Of a DNA stretch of 64,000 nucleotides, positions 8,901 through 15,682 are shown one piece after another. Origin of the DNA: Acidobacteriota bacterium (lineage in GTDB: Bacteria > Acidobacteriota > Blastocatellia > RBC074); contig JAHBSF010000018.1 in assembly GCA_019639255.1 (NCBI GenBank), positions 17,358 through 81,357 of the forward strand, read 5' to 3'. A program made the translations under genes and the position numbers. How positions within the stretch are numbered: position 1 is the first letter of the stretch; each line of letters opens with the position of its first letter. The notes beneath the pieces were generated by a model, which had not been told where the DNA came from, searched no databases, and was given only the letters and a program-made list of their open reading frames with translations.

Positions 8901-9088
8901 TGAACGCCAAGTACGGCTGTCGGGCTCTGTTTGGGTGTAGCGCGGCCGGGTTGCCCTTGCTGAGGCTGAATCTGTGCGGGCGTCGGCGCAGCCACGAGAC
9001 GCGCCCCGTCCCGGCGGCAGAAGTGTTCACGATCGGTATATTCGGCATTGCAGGCGGGGCAGAGTTTCAATCGGCGCTCCGAATCCAA
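5990..9088 (-). CDS. FHA domain - pseudokinase - MFS transporter fusion
   Basis: 1032 residues in four parts. (1) A zinc-ribbon-like CPAC...FC motif at 10-24. (2) An FHA domain at about 60-150 with VSRHHARI and STNG, but the usual Gly-Arg is Gly-Ala at 82-83. (3) After a Pro/Gln-rich linker (155-215), a Hanks-type kinase fold at about 230-500. (4) A 12-helix-type MFS transporter at about 556-1032. The kinase part is degenerate: the ATP-binding Lys is Arg260, HRD is Leu-Arg-Asp (353-355), the following Lys and Asn are Arg and Ser, and DFG is Asn-Ser-Gly (377-379). It is therefore probably a pseudokinase, though the catalytic-loop Asp and SPE are kept. The MFS half is paralogous to the protein at 11550-12809. 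The start is TTG at 9088; another TTG at 9070 has a better GGAG spacing. The substrate is unknown. Confidence 0.9.
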   Translation of the reverse strand: MDSERRLKLCPACNAEYTDREHFCRRDGARLVAAPTPAQIQPQQGQPGRATPKQSPTAVLGVQFANGQHRDFPLDENVMTIGAAADNRIILDDTTVSRHHARIEYHDGEFVILDNHSTNGVTLNNKKLGSSAYTLRNGDSVLIGRTRMTFTLRQSESRQSQTPQQYNPPYTPPAPAPQPGAQTPPSRPAVPLPTQRPPQSPPVQSLLTPKQPQHEALKSDSSERRVLDGRYELQSLLGQDSLGALYRARRIALGDTVAVRVLNPALVDNAEALERFRRQALVAARIRHPNAVQIYDFIVSTDGTVYIVEELLSGRTLRDLIRRERGLTLPRVASIFNQICGAVHAAHLSGIVLRDLRPESIHLEQTPDGQEIVKVSNSGLAKLDRSVSGGVTMADAASEFGDARYMSPEQWQGLQLDSRADVYSLGVILFEMLTGIPPFDAATRYDIADQHINASIPDLAETGRPDLDESVNAVVSRALAKAPSRRPPTALHLAAEFEAVTGVKGGILGNVIQRATGILPIRPVVVPQAPAPTPTGETALPSVVAQVEDKGRGTFNAVVVALMAEAFLSRVSGGLVKTVVPLYALLVFGLDIRAVLALGLIQDVVPLLLRPVFGTLADRYGKKRIFILSLVIRTIVSLIYAFATLPILFIASAIRGIADSAKGPSASAMIADNTDEGHIAKAYSWYTTTKSTSGSIGESVALWLIPMLLAIYLAAQTANVRVAVIEDSAKPGREIVEVLGAAAPESVIDPANTNRRLLRVEERPMRYGEIPLDKLPEIVDRSALQRVIVIVLLLSTILSAGSIVLVAVFIKEKKKDKSKKKKADAASRIDVRAGSAEIKAPNIWAFALLGTAITAPGYLVAGNFFLLLAVKLSVTAEALFWIKIAAEMVIPLVFGPFFGWVADRIGSGKVLSIRSVINLITSIIFWMTTYYSASAIFGVLLGVARALDEIGKAAFKPTWGAVAAKVSSYNLANRSRTMSILETGVDSSDLIFPQIAGLIFQRFGLAPLMIVRGVMALAAEIYTFAILRRYKL

Positions 9089-9116
9089 TCCAGTTCACAG
9101 CATGTCGGGATATGGA

Positions 9117-9213
9117 AGAGAGATAACGGAACAAACGAAATGAAACGAAACAAACGGAAAAGATGAGTATTTCCGTCTGTTTCGCCTTTGTTCGTCCGTT
9201 CCGTTATCTCTCT
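9117..9213. repeat. Dispersed palindrome, copy 3
   Basis: Full-length copy with arms AAGAGAGATAACGGAACAAA and GTTCCGTTATCTCTCTT-like outer ends. It lies between two minus-strand genes, seven bases from the stop of the phytase-like gene. Confidence 0.9.
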
Positions 9214-9219
9214 TGCAGT

Positions 9220-10596
9220 CTAATGCTTTGTACCAGAATTGCGGGTCGATTGCACGGGCTTGTCGATGATTCTTTCCAGCGGCACAAGCTTGAAGTTCTG
9301 GTTGCCTTTATCGTTGAAACCGTCCTGAGCGACGAATACGCCGTGCGGAAAAGCGGGTCCAAGATTTGCCGCAACCGCATCAATACCGTCAGTTTCCTCG
9401 GTCCCGTCCACGTCGCTGCCCGGTGCGACTCGGAAGGTTTTGACGTGTTCGTGGTTGCCCTCACGCCTGTAAACCACGAAGGAATGATTGCCCTGGCTGG
9501 AGACAATCAGATATCCGGATCCATTTTCGCCGTAAACTATCGTCATCCCCTCGACATCAGCCACAAGGTGACCGCCTGAACCGGTTTTGTCTACCTGGGT
9601 CCGTGCATCGCCCGCATCTGGTTCGGCGCCGAATTTCCAGATTCCAACAGCTTCTTCACCTACATAAAAATGTCCAAGTTCGTCATCCGCCACGCACCCT
9701 TCGACGACGCTGCCGAGCTTGAGGCTGCGCACCTTCTTTGCATCAACCTTGCCGCTGCCGTTATCCATCAGTTCCCATTGTTCAACAGCGCCCGATTTGG
9801 CCGTTACGAAGTAATAGTGCTTGCCCGTTTTTTTACTGTTATAAAGGCACGCTCCGTATACCTCTCCTGTTGTTATCTTACGCGCAGCCACATCTTCGAG
9901 CATTCTGGTTTTCGGATTCACTTTGTAGAGGGCAATCGAATTGTCGGTGCGATTCCCGCCGGCAACGATTGCAACCGGTTCTCCACCCAATAGAAATGCA
10001 GGGCGCAGATCAACGTTATTAATTCTGCCGATTTTGAGGTATTGCAGTTGTTTGCCCGCGAGATCGTAAACGCCTATGCCGCCCTGCTTGTCGCTGCCGA
10101 TGATGGTGCTTTGAGCCGGATCGGATGGATTGACCCAAATTGCCGGATCATCCGCTGCATCGTTTGCACTTGGAACCGGGTCGGTTTCCACCGTTGCGTG
10201 TATATTTTCTATGGGGCTGCCGTTCGGATCCACTGCAAGCGCCGTGAGGGTTACAGTTGGCGCCGAGTTCTTGCTGCTTGAAGGTTTGGATGGTTTACTC
10301 TCTTTTTTCTTGCTGGATTCCTTCTGCTCCGGTTTCTCGGTTGATTCAGCTTTTGCCGACTCGCGATCGCTGTCGGTATCGTCGTCGTTATCATCATCGC
10401 TTGACGACTTTTTCTTGTCTTTTGTCTTTTCTTTCTCCTTGTTCTTTTTGTCCTTCTTGTCGGAAACTTCAAACTGCATAGGTGATGCCAGGATTGACTC
10501 CGGCGCCATTGAAACAACCGCAAAAAGTACGAGCGCGAGGATGGAAGCAATAACGGATAAGTATTTGCCTTGAATGGAGTTCAAGCCAACCTTCAT
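9220..10596 (-). CDS. Secreted beta-propeller phytase-like protein
   Basis: 458 residues. A signal peptide at about 1-38 is followed by a very Lys/Asp/Glu/Ser-rich low-complexity linker to about 115, then a beta-propeller resembling 3-phytase (BPP). Visible markers are [53 protein letters not shown] and [13 protein letters not shown], the acidic loops that in this family bind calcium and phosphate. BPP enzymes release phosphate from phytate outside the cytoplasm. The gene lies upstream of the FHA/pseudokinase/MFS gene on the same strand with a palindrome between, and downstream of an ATP-grasp gene. Other propeller functions are possible, but the aspartate pattern favours phytase. AAGGAAAGGAA precedes the ATG. 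Confidence 0.82.
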   Translation of the reverse strand: MKVGLNSIQGKYLSVIASILALVLFAVVSMAPESILASPMQFEVSDKKDKKNKEKEKTKDKKKSSSDDDNDDDTDSDRESAKAESTEKPEQKESSKKKESKPSKPSSSKNSAPTVTLTALAVDPNGSPIENIHATVETDPVPSANDAADDPAIWVNPSDPAQSTIIGSDKQGGIGVYDLAGKQLQYLKIGRINNVDLRPAFLLGGEPVAIVAGGNRTDNSIALYKVNPKTRMLEDVAARKITTGEVYGACLYNSKKTGKHYYFVTAKSGAVEQWELMDNGSGKVDAKKVRSLKLGSVVEGCVADDELGHFYVGEEAVGIWKFGAEPDAGDARTQVDKTGSGGHLVADVEGMTIVYGENGSGYLIVSSQGNHSFVVYRREGNHEHVKTFRVAPGSDVDGTEETDGIDAVAANLGPAFPHGVFVAQDGFNDKGNQNFKLVPLERIIDKPVQSTRNSGTKH

Positions 10597-10780
10597 AACA
10601 GGGTTCCTTTCCTTTTCAATCTATTCGGAGTCGGTTGAGCTGCGGTCCCGCGCATCTGCGGCGGGAGTAAGGGTGTTTTGCTCAACTGCTCAAATTCAGA
10701 GCTTCGATGTCGATTGAAGCATTTTGTGTTGCCAGCAGAAGTCAGCAGAGTGAAATTTTTCCAGCAAGCCGGGATTTTCA

Positions 10781-11623
10781 TCAAACCCTGGAAAGGATAA
10801 AACGCGAAATCCTCTCTCCGCCATCGGGTACACCCTTGTATCCGGGAAAGCAGTTGACTTCGATCACCGAATAACCCTTTGGCGTCTTGACCAGATCGAC
10901 GCCAAACAGCTCCAGCCCGAAAAGCTTGCCGCATCGTCGGACAAGATCGGTTAATTCCGGATCGTCGCCAACCGGAGTGCCCTCTTTTTCCTGCTTTGTA
11001 GTAGCCGGGAACACACGCTTTATTGCATGCACGTAATCGCCGATTGCGTACGCCTTGTAATCAAACGGTTCGTGTTCTTCGTATTCCTGCGCAAAAATCA
11101 GGCGTTCGCCAAGCGCGGTTCCGTCCTCGCCTCCATCGTCCTCGGCATCGGTTGCGTCGGATGCGCGCTTTGCAATCAATTGTTCGAACTCAGCTGCAGT
11201 CTGACAGATTTCAATGCCCTGACCTCTTCTACCGCGATAAGGTTTCACTACGACGGGCATTTGCGCGGCAACTGGGCGCAATGCTTCCAGGCTGTCGGTT
11301 ACGAATGTGCGCGGCGTCGGTATGCCGGCCTGCAGCAGAAGCGTGCATGTAAGCACTTTGTCTCGAACCTTCATCGTTGCCGGATATTCATTGAGCAGCC
11401 TGCATCCCCGGTAATGAGCCGCAGCCGCAAGGGATTCGGCCAGCGGCGAGTGGGACTTGAAAAGATACAGGTCGTAATTGAAACGGAAATTTTCAAGGTC
11501 GATCAGGCCCGCCCGTTCGGTTACGATTTCAACTTCAGCACCGCTTTGCTTAAGTCCGTCTATTATCTGATAAGTCACCGAATTCGGACTTCGCGGAGGT
11601 TCCATCAGAAAACATATGCGCAT
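10781..11623 (-). CDS. ATP-grasp enzyme A (RimK/ITPK-like)
   Basis: 280 residues, a complete ATP-grasp fold. An N-terminal pre-ATP-grasp region contains LYLFKSHSP (53-60). Nucleotide lysines are at 89 (RDK) and 127 (VVVKP), with a glycine-rich loop GRRGQG. Metal ligands are Asp243, Glu255 and Asn257, followed by FPGYKGV at 259-265. The family joins a carboxylate to an amine (RimK type) or phosphorylates a polyol phosphate (inositol 1,3,4-trisphosphate 5/6-kinase type). The FPGY-GV loop is, from memory, closer to the kinase group than to RimK, which has SPGLEG. It has an acidic insertion at 153-170. It overlaps the MFS gene upstream by 74 bases. Substrate unknown. Confidence 0.85.
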   Translation of the reverse strand: MRICFLMEPPRSPNSVTYQIIDGLKQSGAEVEIVTERAGLIDLENFRFNYDLYLFKSHSPLAESLAAAAHYRGCRLLNEYPATMKVRDKVLTCTLLLQAGIPTPRTFVTDSLEALRPVAAQMPVVVKPYRGRRGQGIEICQTAAEFEQLIAKRASDATDAEDDGGEDGTALGERLIFAQEYEEHEPFDYKAYAIGDYVHAIKRVFPATTKQEKEGTPVGDDPELTDLVRRCGKLFGLELFGVDLVKTPKGYSVIEVNCFPGYKGVPDGGERISRFILSRV

Positions 11624-12809
11624 TAGTGTTATGTCCTTTCCAGAATTTCATAGTGCGGATAGCGTAGACTTCGCCGCACACGGCTAATGCCAGTCTTACT
11701 CCCATCAATACGGGTATCCCGCCGAAGTGCCACAGCAGTCCGCCGAGCAGAGGCCCGAGCGTTTCGCCGAGTCCTTCGCCGAGGCTCATATAGCTCATCA
11801 GTTGGGCGCGTCGCCGGCGGTCACTGCCCGACATCTGCGCCATAATCGCCCCCCATGCAGGCCGGAACGCGGATTTACCCAATGCATCAGCGAGACTGCC
11901 CGCTGTGAACCCCGCAAATCCCGGTGCAAACCAGAACAGCAGGGATGAGGCGGCGTTGCCCGCTCCGCGCAGCATCAGTACCGCGGTTCGGCTTACCCGA
12001 TCCGACATCCATCCGAACAACGGACCCGATCCGAGCAGCAGCGCAATCGATAGTGCGTAGATCAGGCTCGTTTGCGCGACGCTCAATCCTCCGTATTCCG
12101 TAGCGAGTACGGGGAAGAGTTGTTGCACCATTTGAGCGGTAGTCGCCATAAAGAAGCCCAGCGTAGCTGCGGATACCAATCCTTTGGGAATCCGGACGGC
12201 TGTAGAAGAAGGATGAGCGTCTTTATGGTCATCGGTTGAGAGATGTCTTTCAGGTTCGCGTACAAATCGTGCAACGGCATAAAGCGGAAGCCCGGAAAGT
12301 GCAAAAGCTATGAAAAATGTGCGCGAATAATCGTCCCCGGTCCAGATCAGAAGCGCCCCGCCGATTGCTTTTCCAATCGAGCCTGCAGCCATTTTTGCCG
12401 TCGAATACCAGGCAAACGAAGCGCCCAGCGAGCGCCTGTCGCTATGTTCGGCGATCAATGCATTTACGGATGGGTCGCGGAGCGACTCGGAGATTCCGTG
12501 CAGAAACCTGATTGCGTATACCTGCAACGGCGATCCGGCAAAAACAAGGAGAAATGCAACTACGCTGCGCAGCGCTATTGCGCAAGTCAGGCTTCGTTTG
12601 AGCCCTGCCCGGTCCGCCGCCCAGCCCATCAGGGGCTTGAAGAGCTGCTCGGCGAAGAGGTTCAACGAAAACAGCAGCCCCGTTTCGGTCAGGCTAAGCC
12701 CCAGGCTGCGATACGCGTAAAGCGGCAGTGCAAAACTGATAATTCCGAAACTCAGCCGCGAGAGGAATCCCTCCATCAGAATCGCGATGAGTGATCCGGA
12801 TACCGGCAC
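11550..12809 (-). CDS. MFS transporter, paralogue of the fused MFS
   Basis: 419 residues with about 12 hydrophobic helices and MFS loop motifs ([13 protein letters not shown] after helix 2, GWMSDRVSR after helix 8). Shared segments with the MFS half of the 5990-9088 protein include [19 protein letters not shown] at the start, [26 protein letters not shown] late in the protein, and [28 protein letters not shown] at the end, so the two are clearly paralogous. The C-terminal ~25 residues are read from DNA that also encodes the start of ATP-grasp A. It lies between two ATP-grasp genes, so export or import of their product or substrate is the natural inference. Confidence 0.9.
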   Translation of the reverse strand: MPVSGSLIAILMEGFLSRLSFGIISFALPLYAYRSLGLSLTETGLLFSLNLFAEQLFKPLMGWAADRAGLKRSLTCAIALRSVVAFLLVFAGSPLQVYAIRFLHGISESLRDPSVNALIAEHSDRRSLGASFAWYSTAKMAAGSIGKAIGGALLIWTGDDYSRTFFIAFALSGLPLYAVARFVREPERHLSTDDHKDAHPSSTAVRIPKGLVSAATLGFFMATTAQMVQQLFPVLATEYGGLSVAQTSLIYALSIALLLGSGPLFGWMSDRVSRTAVLMLRGAGNAASSLLFWFAPGFAGFTAGSLADALGKSAFRPAWGAIMAQMSGSDRRRRAQLMSYMSLGEGLGETLGPLLGGLLWHFGGIPVLMGVRLALAVCGEVYAIRTMKFWKGHNTNAHMFSDGTSAKSEFGDLSDNRRT

Positions 12810-12864
12810 TGTTTTCCTCGATTATCGACGGAGTTGGGAATGTCGCCCTGATGTCAAAGAATAA

Positions 12865-12966
12865 AGAGAGATAACGGAACAAACGAAATAAAACGGAAGA
12901 AACGAAAGGTTTGAGGATTTTCGTGATTTCCGTCTATTTTCGTTTGTTTCGTCATCTTTCTCTCTC
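12865..12966. repeat. Dispersed palindrome, copy 4
   Basis: Arms AGAGAGATAACGGAACAAAC and GTTTGTTTCGTCATCTTTCTCT, with a few mismatches. It separates ATP-grasp B from the MFS gene inside an otherwise tightly packed minus-strand gene set. Confidence 0.88.
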
Positions 12967-12993
12967 TCTTCAGGCCATAGCGTCCGGTTCAAA

Positions 12994-13836
12994 TCAATCC
13001 GCAGCAGCGCCGGAAGCGATTGCTCCCGGAGATGCAAGCGTGATCCGGCCCTGAGCATAATCGTCGATGTAATCCGCGATCATTTCTGCAGCGCCGGGCA
13101 CTCCCTTGTATCCCGGAAAGTAGTTGACGTCGACGACGAATGGGCCGCGAGGGCTTTCAATAACATCCAGGCCATACAGGCCCAGGCCGCAGATCCTGCC
13201 CACGCGCCGCGCGAGGTCTCGCACCTCATCCGAGATCGGAACAGGGCGACCGGGCACGCTGAAACTTGTTTCGGAAAACGGCTTTTGAACGCCGTGAACC
13301 TGATCGCCCACTACGTAAATCTTCAAGTCCTCGCCGTGTCCGGGAATAAGTTCCTGCACGATCATGGGAAATTCGGGCGCGGTAAACGAATCCAGATCTT
13401 CCGGCTTTGTTATCTTTGTAATTCCCGCTCCGCGATGCCCCATATAAGGCTTGATAATAAGCGGCGTTTCTGAGGCCAGTTCCCGCAATAATGTAAAATC
13501 GGCCGTAACCCAGGAACGAGGCGCAGGCACGCCGGCTTCGGTCAGAAGGCGCGAAACGATGATTTTGTTCTGCGTAAGCGCGCAGGACGGGTACGGATTC
13601 AGCATCCGTGCGCCGCGAGTAAAGAGTGCGCCCGCCAGACTCAGCGAAAGTTCGGTGTGGGACTTAAGTATATACAGATCGTTTTCCACTTCGACTTCGT
13701 CGCTGCGCGTCAATACTTCCTCGGCTATGCTTTCACCAACTTCATAACCCCGTGCGCGCAGTCGATCGTAGGTTTCGACCAGTATGGGGCTCGGAACCGG
13801 AGGAACGCGGCGGACAACCATGAAGAACAGTTTCAT
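12994..13836 (-). CDS. ATP-grasp enzyme B (RimK/ITPK-like)
   Basis: 280 residues, paralogue of A and C. LYILKSH is at 54-60, the ATP lysines are 91 (NK) and 129 (LIIKP), and a glycine loop MGHRGAG follows. [18 protein letters not shown] leads to VQKP. Metal ligands are Asp224, Asp236 and Asn238, and FPGYKGV is at 240-246. The segment around LKIYVVGD...VQKP and the FPGYKGV loop match, from memory, the inositol-trisphosphate 5/6-kinase signature better than the other copies do. A C-terminal Ala/Gly/Ser tail is likely disordered. Its ATG overlaps the stop of gene C by four bases, so C and B are translationally coupled. Confidence 0.85.
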   Translation of the reverse strand: MKLFFMVVRRVPPVPSPILVETYDRLRARGYEVGESIAEEVLTRSDEVEVENDLYILKSHTELSLSLAGALFTRGARMLNPYPSCALTQNKIIVSRLLTEAGVPAPRSWVTADFTLLRELASETPLIIKPYMGHRGAGITKITKPEDLDSFTAPEFPMIVQELIPGHGEDLKIYVVGDQVHGVQKPFSETSFSVPGRPVPISDEVRDLARRVGRICGLGLYGLDVIESPRGPFVVDVNYFPGYKGVPGAAEMIADYIDDYAQGRITLASPGAIASGAAAD

Positions 13837-14630
13837 TTTTTGACCTTTCCGATTAGATATTCGGCCAGCAGGCGGCCGGCGTCGGGTACACCTTTGAATC
13901 CGGGGAATGTATTTATATCAACCACTATTGGGCGACCGGACGAAAAAATTATGTCAAGGCCGTAGATGTCAATTCCGAATGCTTCGCCGCATCTTTCGGC
14001 AATGGAGATCATATCGGCGGTAAGTTCAAAGGGTTCGCCGAGTTTGTCTTCCAGGGTGCGCGCGGGCCATACGCGCCGAACGCCGAAAAATTTCTCTCCG
14101 ATACGGTAGATCTTGTTGTCCCGTCCGTCCGGTTCGTAGTATCGCTGTGCAAACACCAATCCCGTTTCGCCCGTAGCAGAATTGAGTTCATCGCTGTTGC
14201 GGACAATCTCTACGCCTCTGCCCTGCGATCCGCCGATAAAGGGTTTTATTATCAGCGGGCCATCCCGCAACAAATCTTCGAGTTGATTGCGATCGGCGGC
14301 GACGTAGGTTTCAGGCGCCGGTATACGGGCGTCGGAAAGAACCCTGCCCGCTAGCACCTTGTCCTTCATTATCGCGACGACGCGAAACGGATTTATGATG
14401 GAGGCTCCGGCCAGATCCAGCAATCCGGCGTATGCCAGCGCAGCCGGGCTTCCGGCTTTGAGGACATATAGCTCGGCATCAGGGTTAACTCCCGCTACAT
14501 CGATCAACATCTCATCGGGATAGACGGTTTCCAGGGCAATACCCGCCGAATCGAGATGTCGGGCAACATCACCCATTACCGATCCTTCGCGCCCGGGCTC
14601 TTTTCGAGTAGTAATAAGGACTATTTTCAT
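13833..14630 (-). CDS. ATP-grasp enzyme C (RimK/ITPK-like)
   Basis: 265 residues, paralogue of A and [10 protein letters not shown] is at 54-62, ATP lysines at 91 (DK) and 129 (LIIKP), and glycine loop GGSQGRG. Metal ligands are Asp226, Asp238 and Asn240, with FPGFKGV at 242-248. All catalytic positions are intact. It is the middle gene of the D-C-B run: its start overlaps the stop of D by one base and its stop overlaps the start of B by four bases. The strict coupling and shared fold suggest successive or heteromeric action on one substrate. Substrate unknown. Confidence 0.85.
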   Translation of the reverse strand: MKIVLITTRKEPGREGSVMGDVARHLDSAGIALETVYPDEMLIDVAGVNPDAELYVLKAGSPAALAYAGLLDLAGASIINPFRVVAIMKDKVLAGRVLSDARIPAPETYVAADRNQLEDLLRDGPLIIKPFIGGSQGRGVEIVRNSDELNSATGETGLVFAQRYYEPDGRDNKIYRIGEKFFGVRRVWPARTLEDKLGEPFELTADMISIAERCGEAFGIDIYGLDIIFSSGRPIVVDINTFPGFKGVPDAGRLLAEYLIGKVKK

Positions 14631-15457
14631 CAGGCTCGGAGTCTCCCGGCCCGCTCGACGGCGTAAGCGGCAAGGCGTTGGTCGGCGTCGGGCACCGATG
14701 TGTAATTCGGGTAATCGTTTACCTCGATTACAAGCGTTCCCTCTGCTGTCTGTATGCAGTCGACGCCGAAAAGGTCGAGGCCGAATATCTCGCCGCAGCG
14801 TCGTCCGAGATCTTCGAGTTCCGGCGTCAATGTTTCGAGCCCCGACCGATCCCGATCCGACTCGGCCCGTGGATTAAACGGCGACGGTTTGCGCACGGTC
14901 CATATTTCGGAGCCGATGCCGTATAGCTTCAGGTCGTAGCCGTCCGTAGGCTTGTAGACCTGTGCAAGCGCGAACGGTTCCGGCCAATCAATGGACGCCA
15001 TTTCATCCGGCGTGTTTACGACTTGAAGGCCGCGGCAGTTGTCGCCGAAAATCGGCTTGAGAATCAGCGGGTACTGATCGTTTTGAATTTCCAATGCCAG
15101 TCTGTCGGTTGCGCCCAGAAATGTTCTGGGCGTCGGCACTCCGGCAGCAGCGAGTGCAACGGCCATATCAGCTTTGTTGTGCACGGCCGAAATTGCCGCA
15201 CGTTTGTTGATAGTAGCGACGCCCGATCTTTCAGCCCAGCCCAGCAGGCACAGCAATCCCCAGCTTCTGCCCCGACCTACGATCAGGTCAAAACCCTCGA
15301 AAATGATGTGGTCGCCGAGGGGAAACAGATGAGTCTGAGGGTCGATTACATCTACTGTGTGCCCCAGGTTCTTGAGCGCGGAAATCAGGCCCGAAGGCTG
15401 GTTTTGCGCCATGTAGCGTGCTTCGGCGAGTACGCCGATTTTGATGTCTTCAGGCAT
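14630..15457 (-). CDS. ATP-grasp enzyme D, divergent member
   Basis: 275 residues and the first gene of the minus-strand run. ATP-grasp features are Lys95 (HNK), Lys134 (LILKP), Asp233, Glu245 and Asn247. The loop after Asn reads YPNYTSV (249-255) instead of FPGYKGV, and the N-terminal LYxxKS motif of A-C is replaced by a different segment (FDLIVGRGRSWG). It is therefore an ATP-grasp enzyme of a separate subtype, perhaps with another acceptor. A good promoter lies directly upstream (15489-15517). The gene diverges from the FHA-TPR-receiver regulator. Confidence 0.84.
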   Translation of the reverse strand: MPEDIKIGVLAEARYMAQNQPSGLISALKNLGHTVDVIDPQTHLFPLGDHIIFEGFDLIVGRGRSWGLLCLLGWAERSGVATINKRAAISAVHNKADMAVALAAAGVPTPRTFLGATDRLALEIQNDQYPLILKPIFGDNCRGLQVVNTPDEMASIDWPEPFALAQVYKPTDGYDLKLYGIGSEIWTVRKPSPFNPRAESDRDRSGLETLTPELEDLGRRCGEIFGLDLFGVDCIQTAEGTLVIEVNDYPNYTSVPDADQRLAAYAVERAGRLRA

Positions 15458-15488
15458 AATCTGAACGGTCTCCGTGTTCGGTCCGACT

Positions 15489-15517
15489 ATAATAGACTCT
15501 CAAAAGCAGGCCGCCAA
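15489..15517 (-). promoter_or_regulatory. Predicted sigma-70 promoter of the ATP-grasp run
   Basis: On the minus strand, TTGGCG (15517-15512), a 17-base spacer and TATTAT (15494-15489), about 30 bases before the start codon of ATP-grasp D. Spacing is ideal and both boxes are close to consensus. Confidence 0.5.
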
Positions 15518-15582
15518 GAACAACACGGTGTTGAAAGACGCTTTAATCGCAAAGAACGAAATCAACCGGTTGTTGACAAACA

Positions 15583-15610
15583 TTGATCCTCGCGTCCCAG
15601 GTGCTATACT
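15583..15610 (+). promoter_or_regulatory. Predicted sigma-70 promoter of the FHA-TPR-receiver gene
   Basis: TTGATC at 15583-15588, a 16-base spacer and TATACT at 15605-15610. An additional perfect TTGACA at 15573 is too far (26 bases) from this -10. It would give a leader of about 65 bases before the ATG at 15683. Confidence 0.45.
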
Positions 15611-15682
15611 GGTCGCGTTCATAAGTTGCCCCCACGTCAGGCGCCGGTTGCAGGTTGCCTGCCCGGAACAAGATACGCAAAT

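Noticed and set aside
5990..9088. Active Ser/Thr protein kinase
   Set aside because: The ATP-binding Lys, HRD His, catalytic-loop Asn and DFG Asp are all replaced; called a pseudokinase instead.
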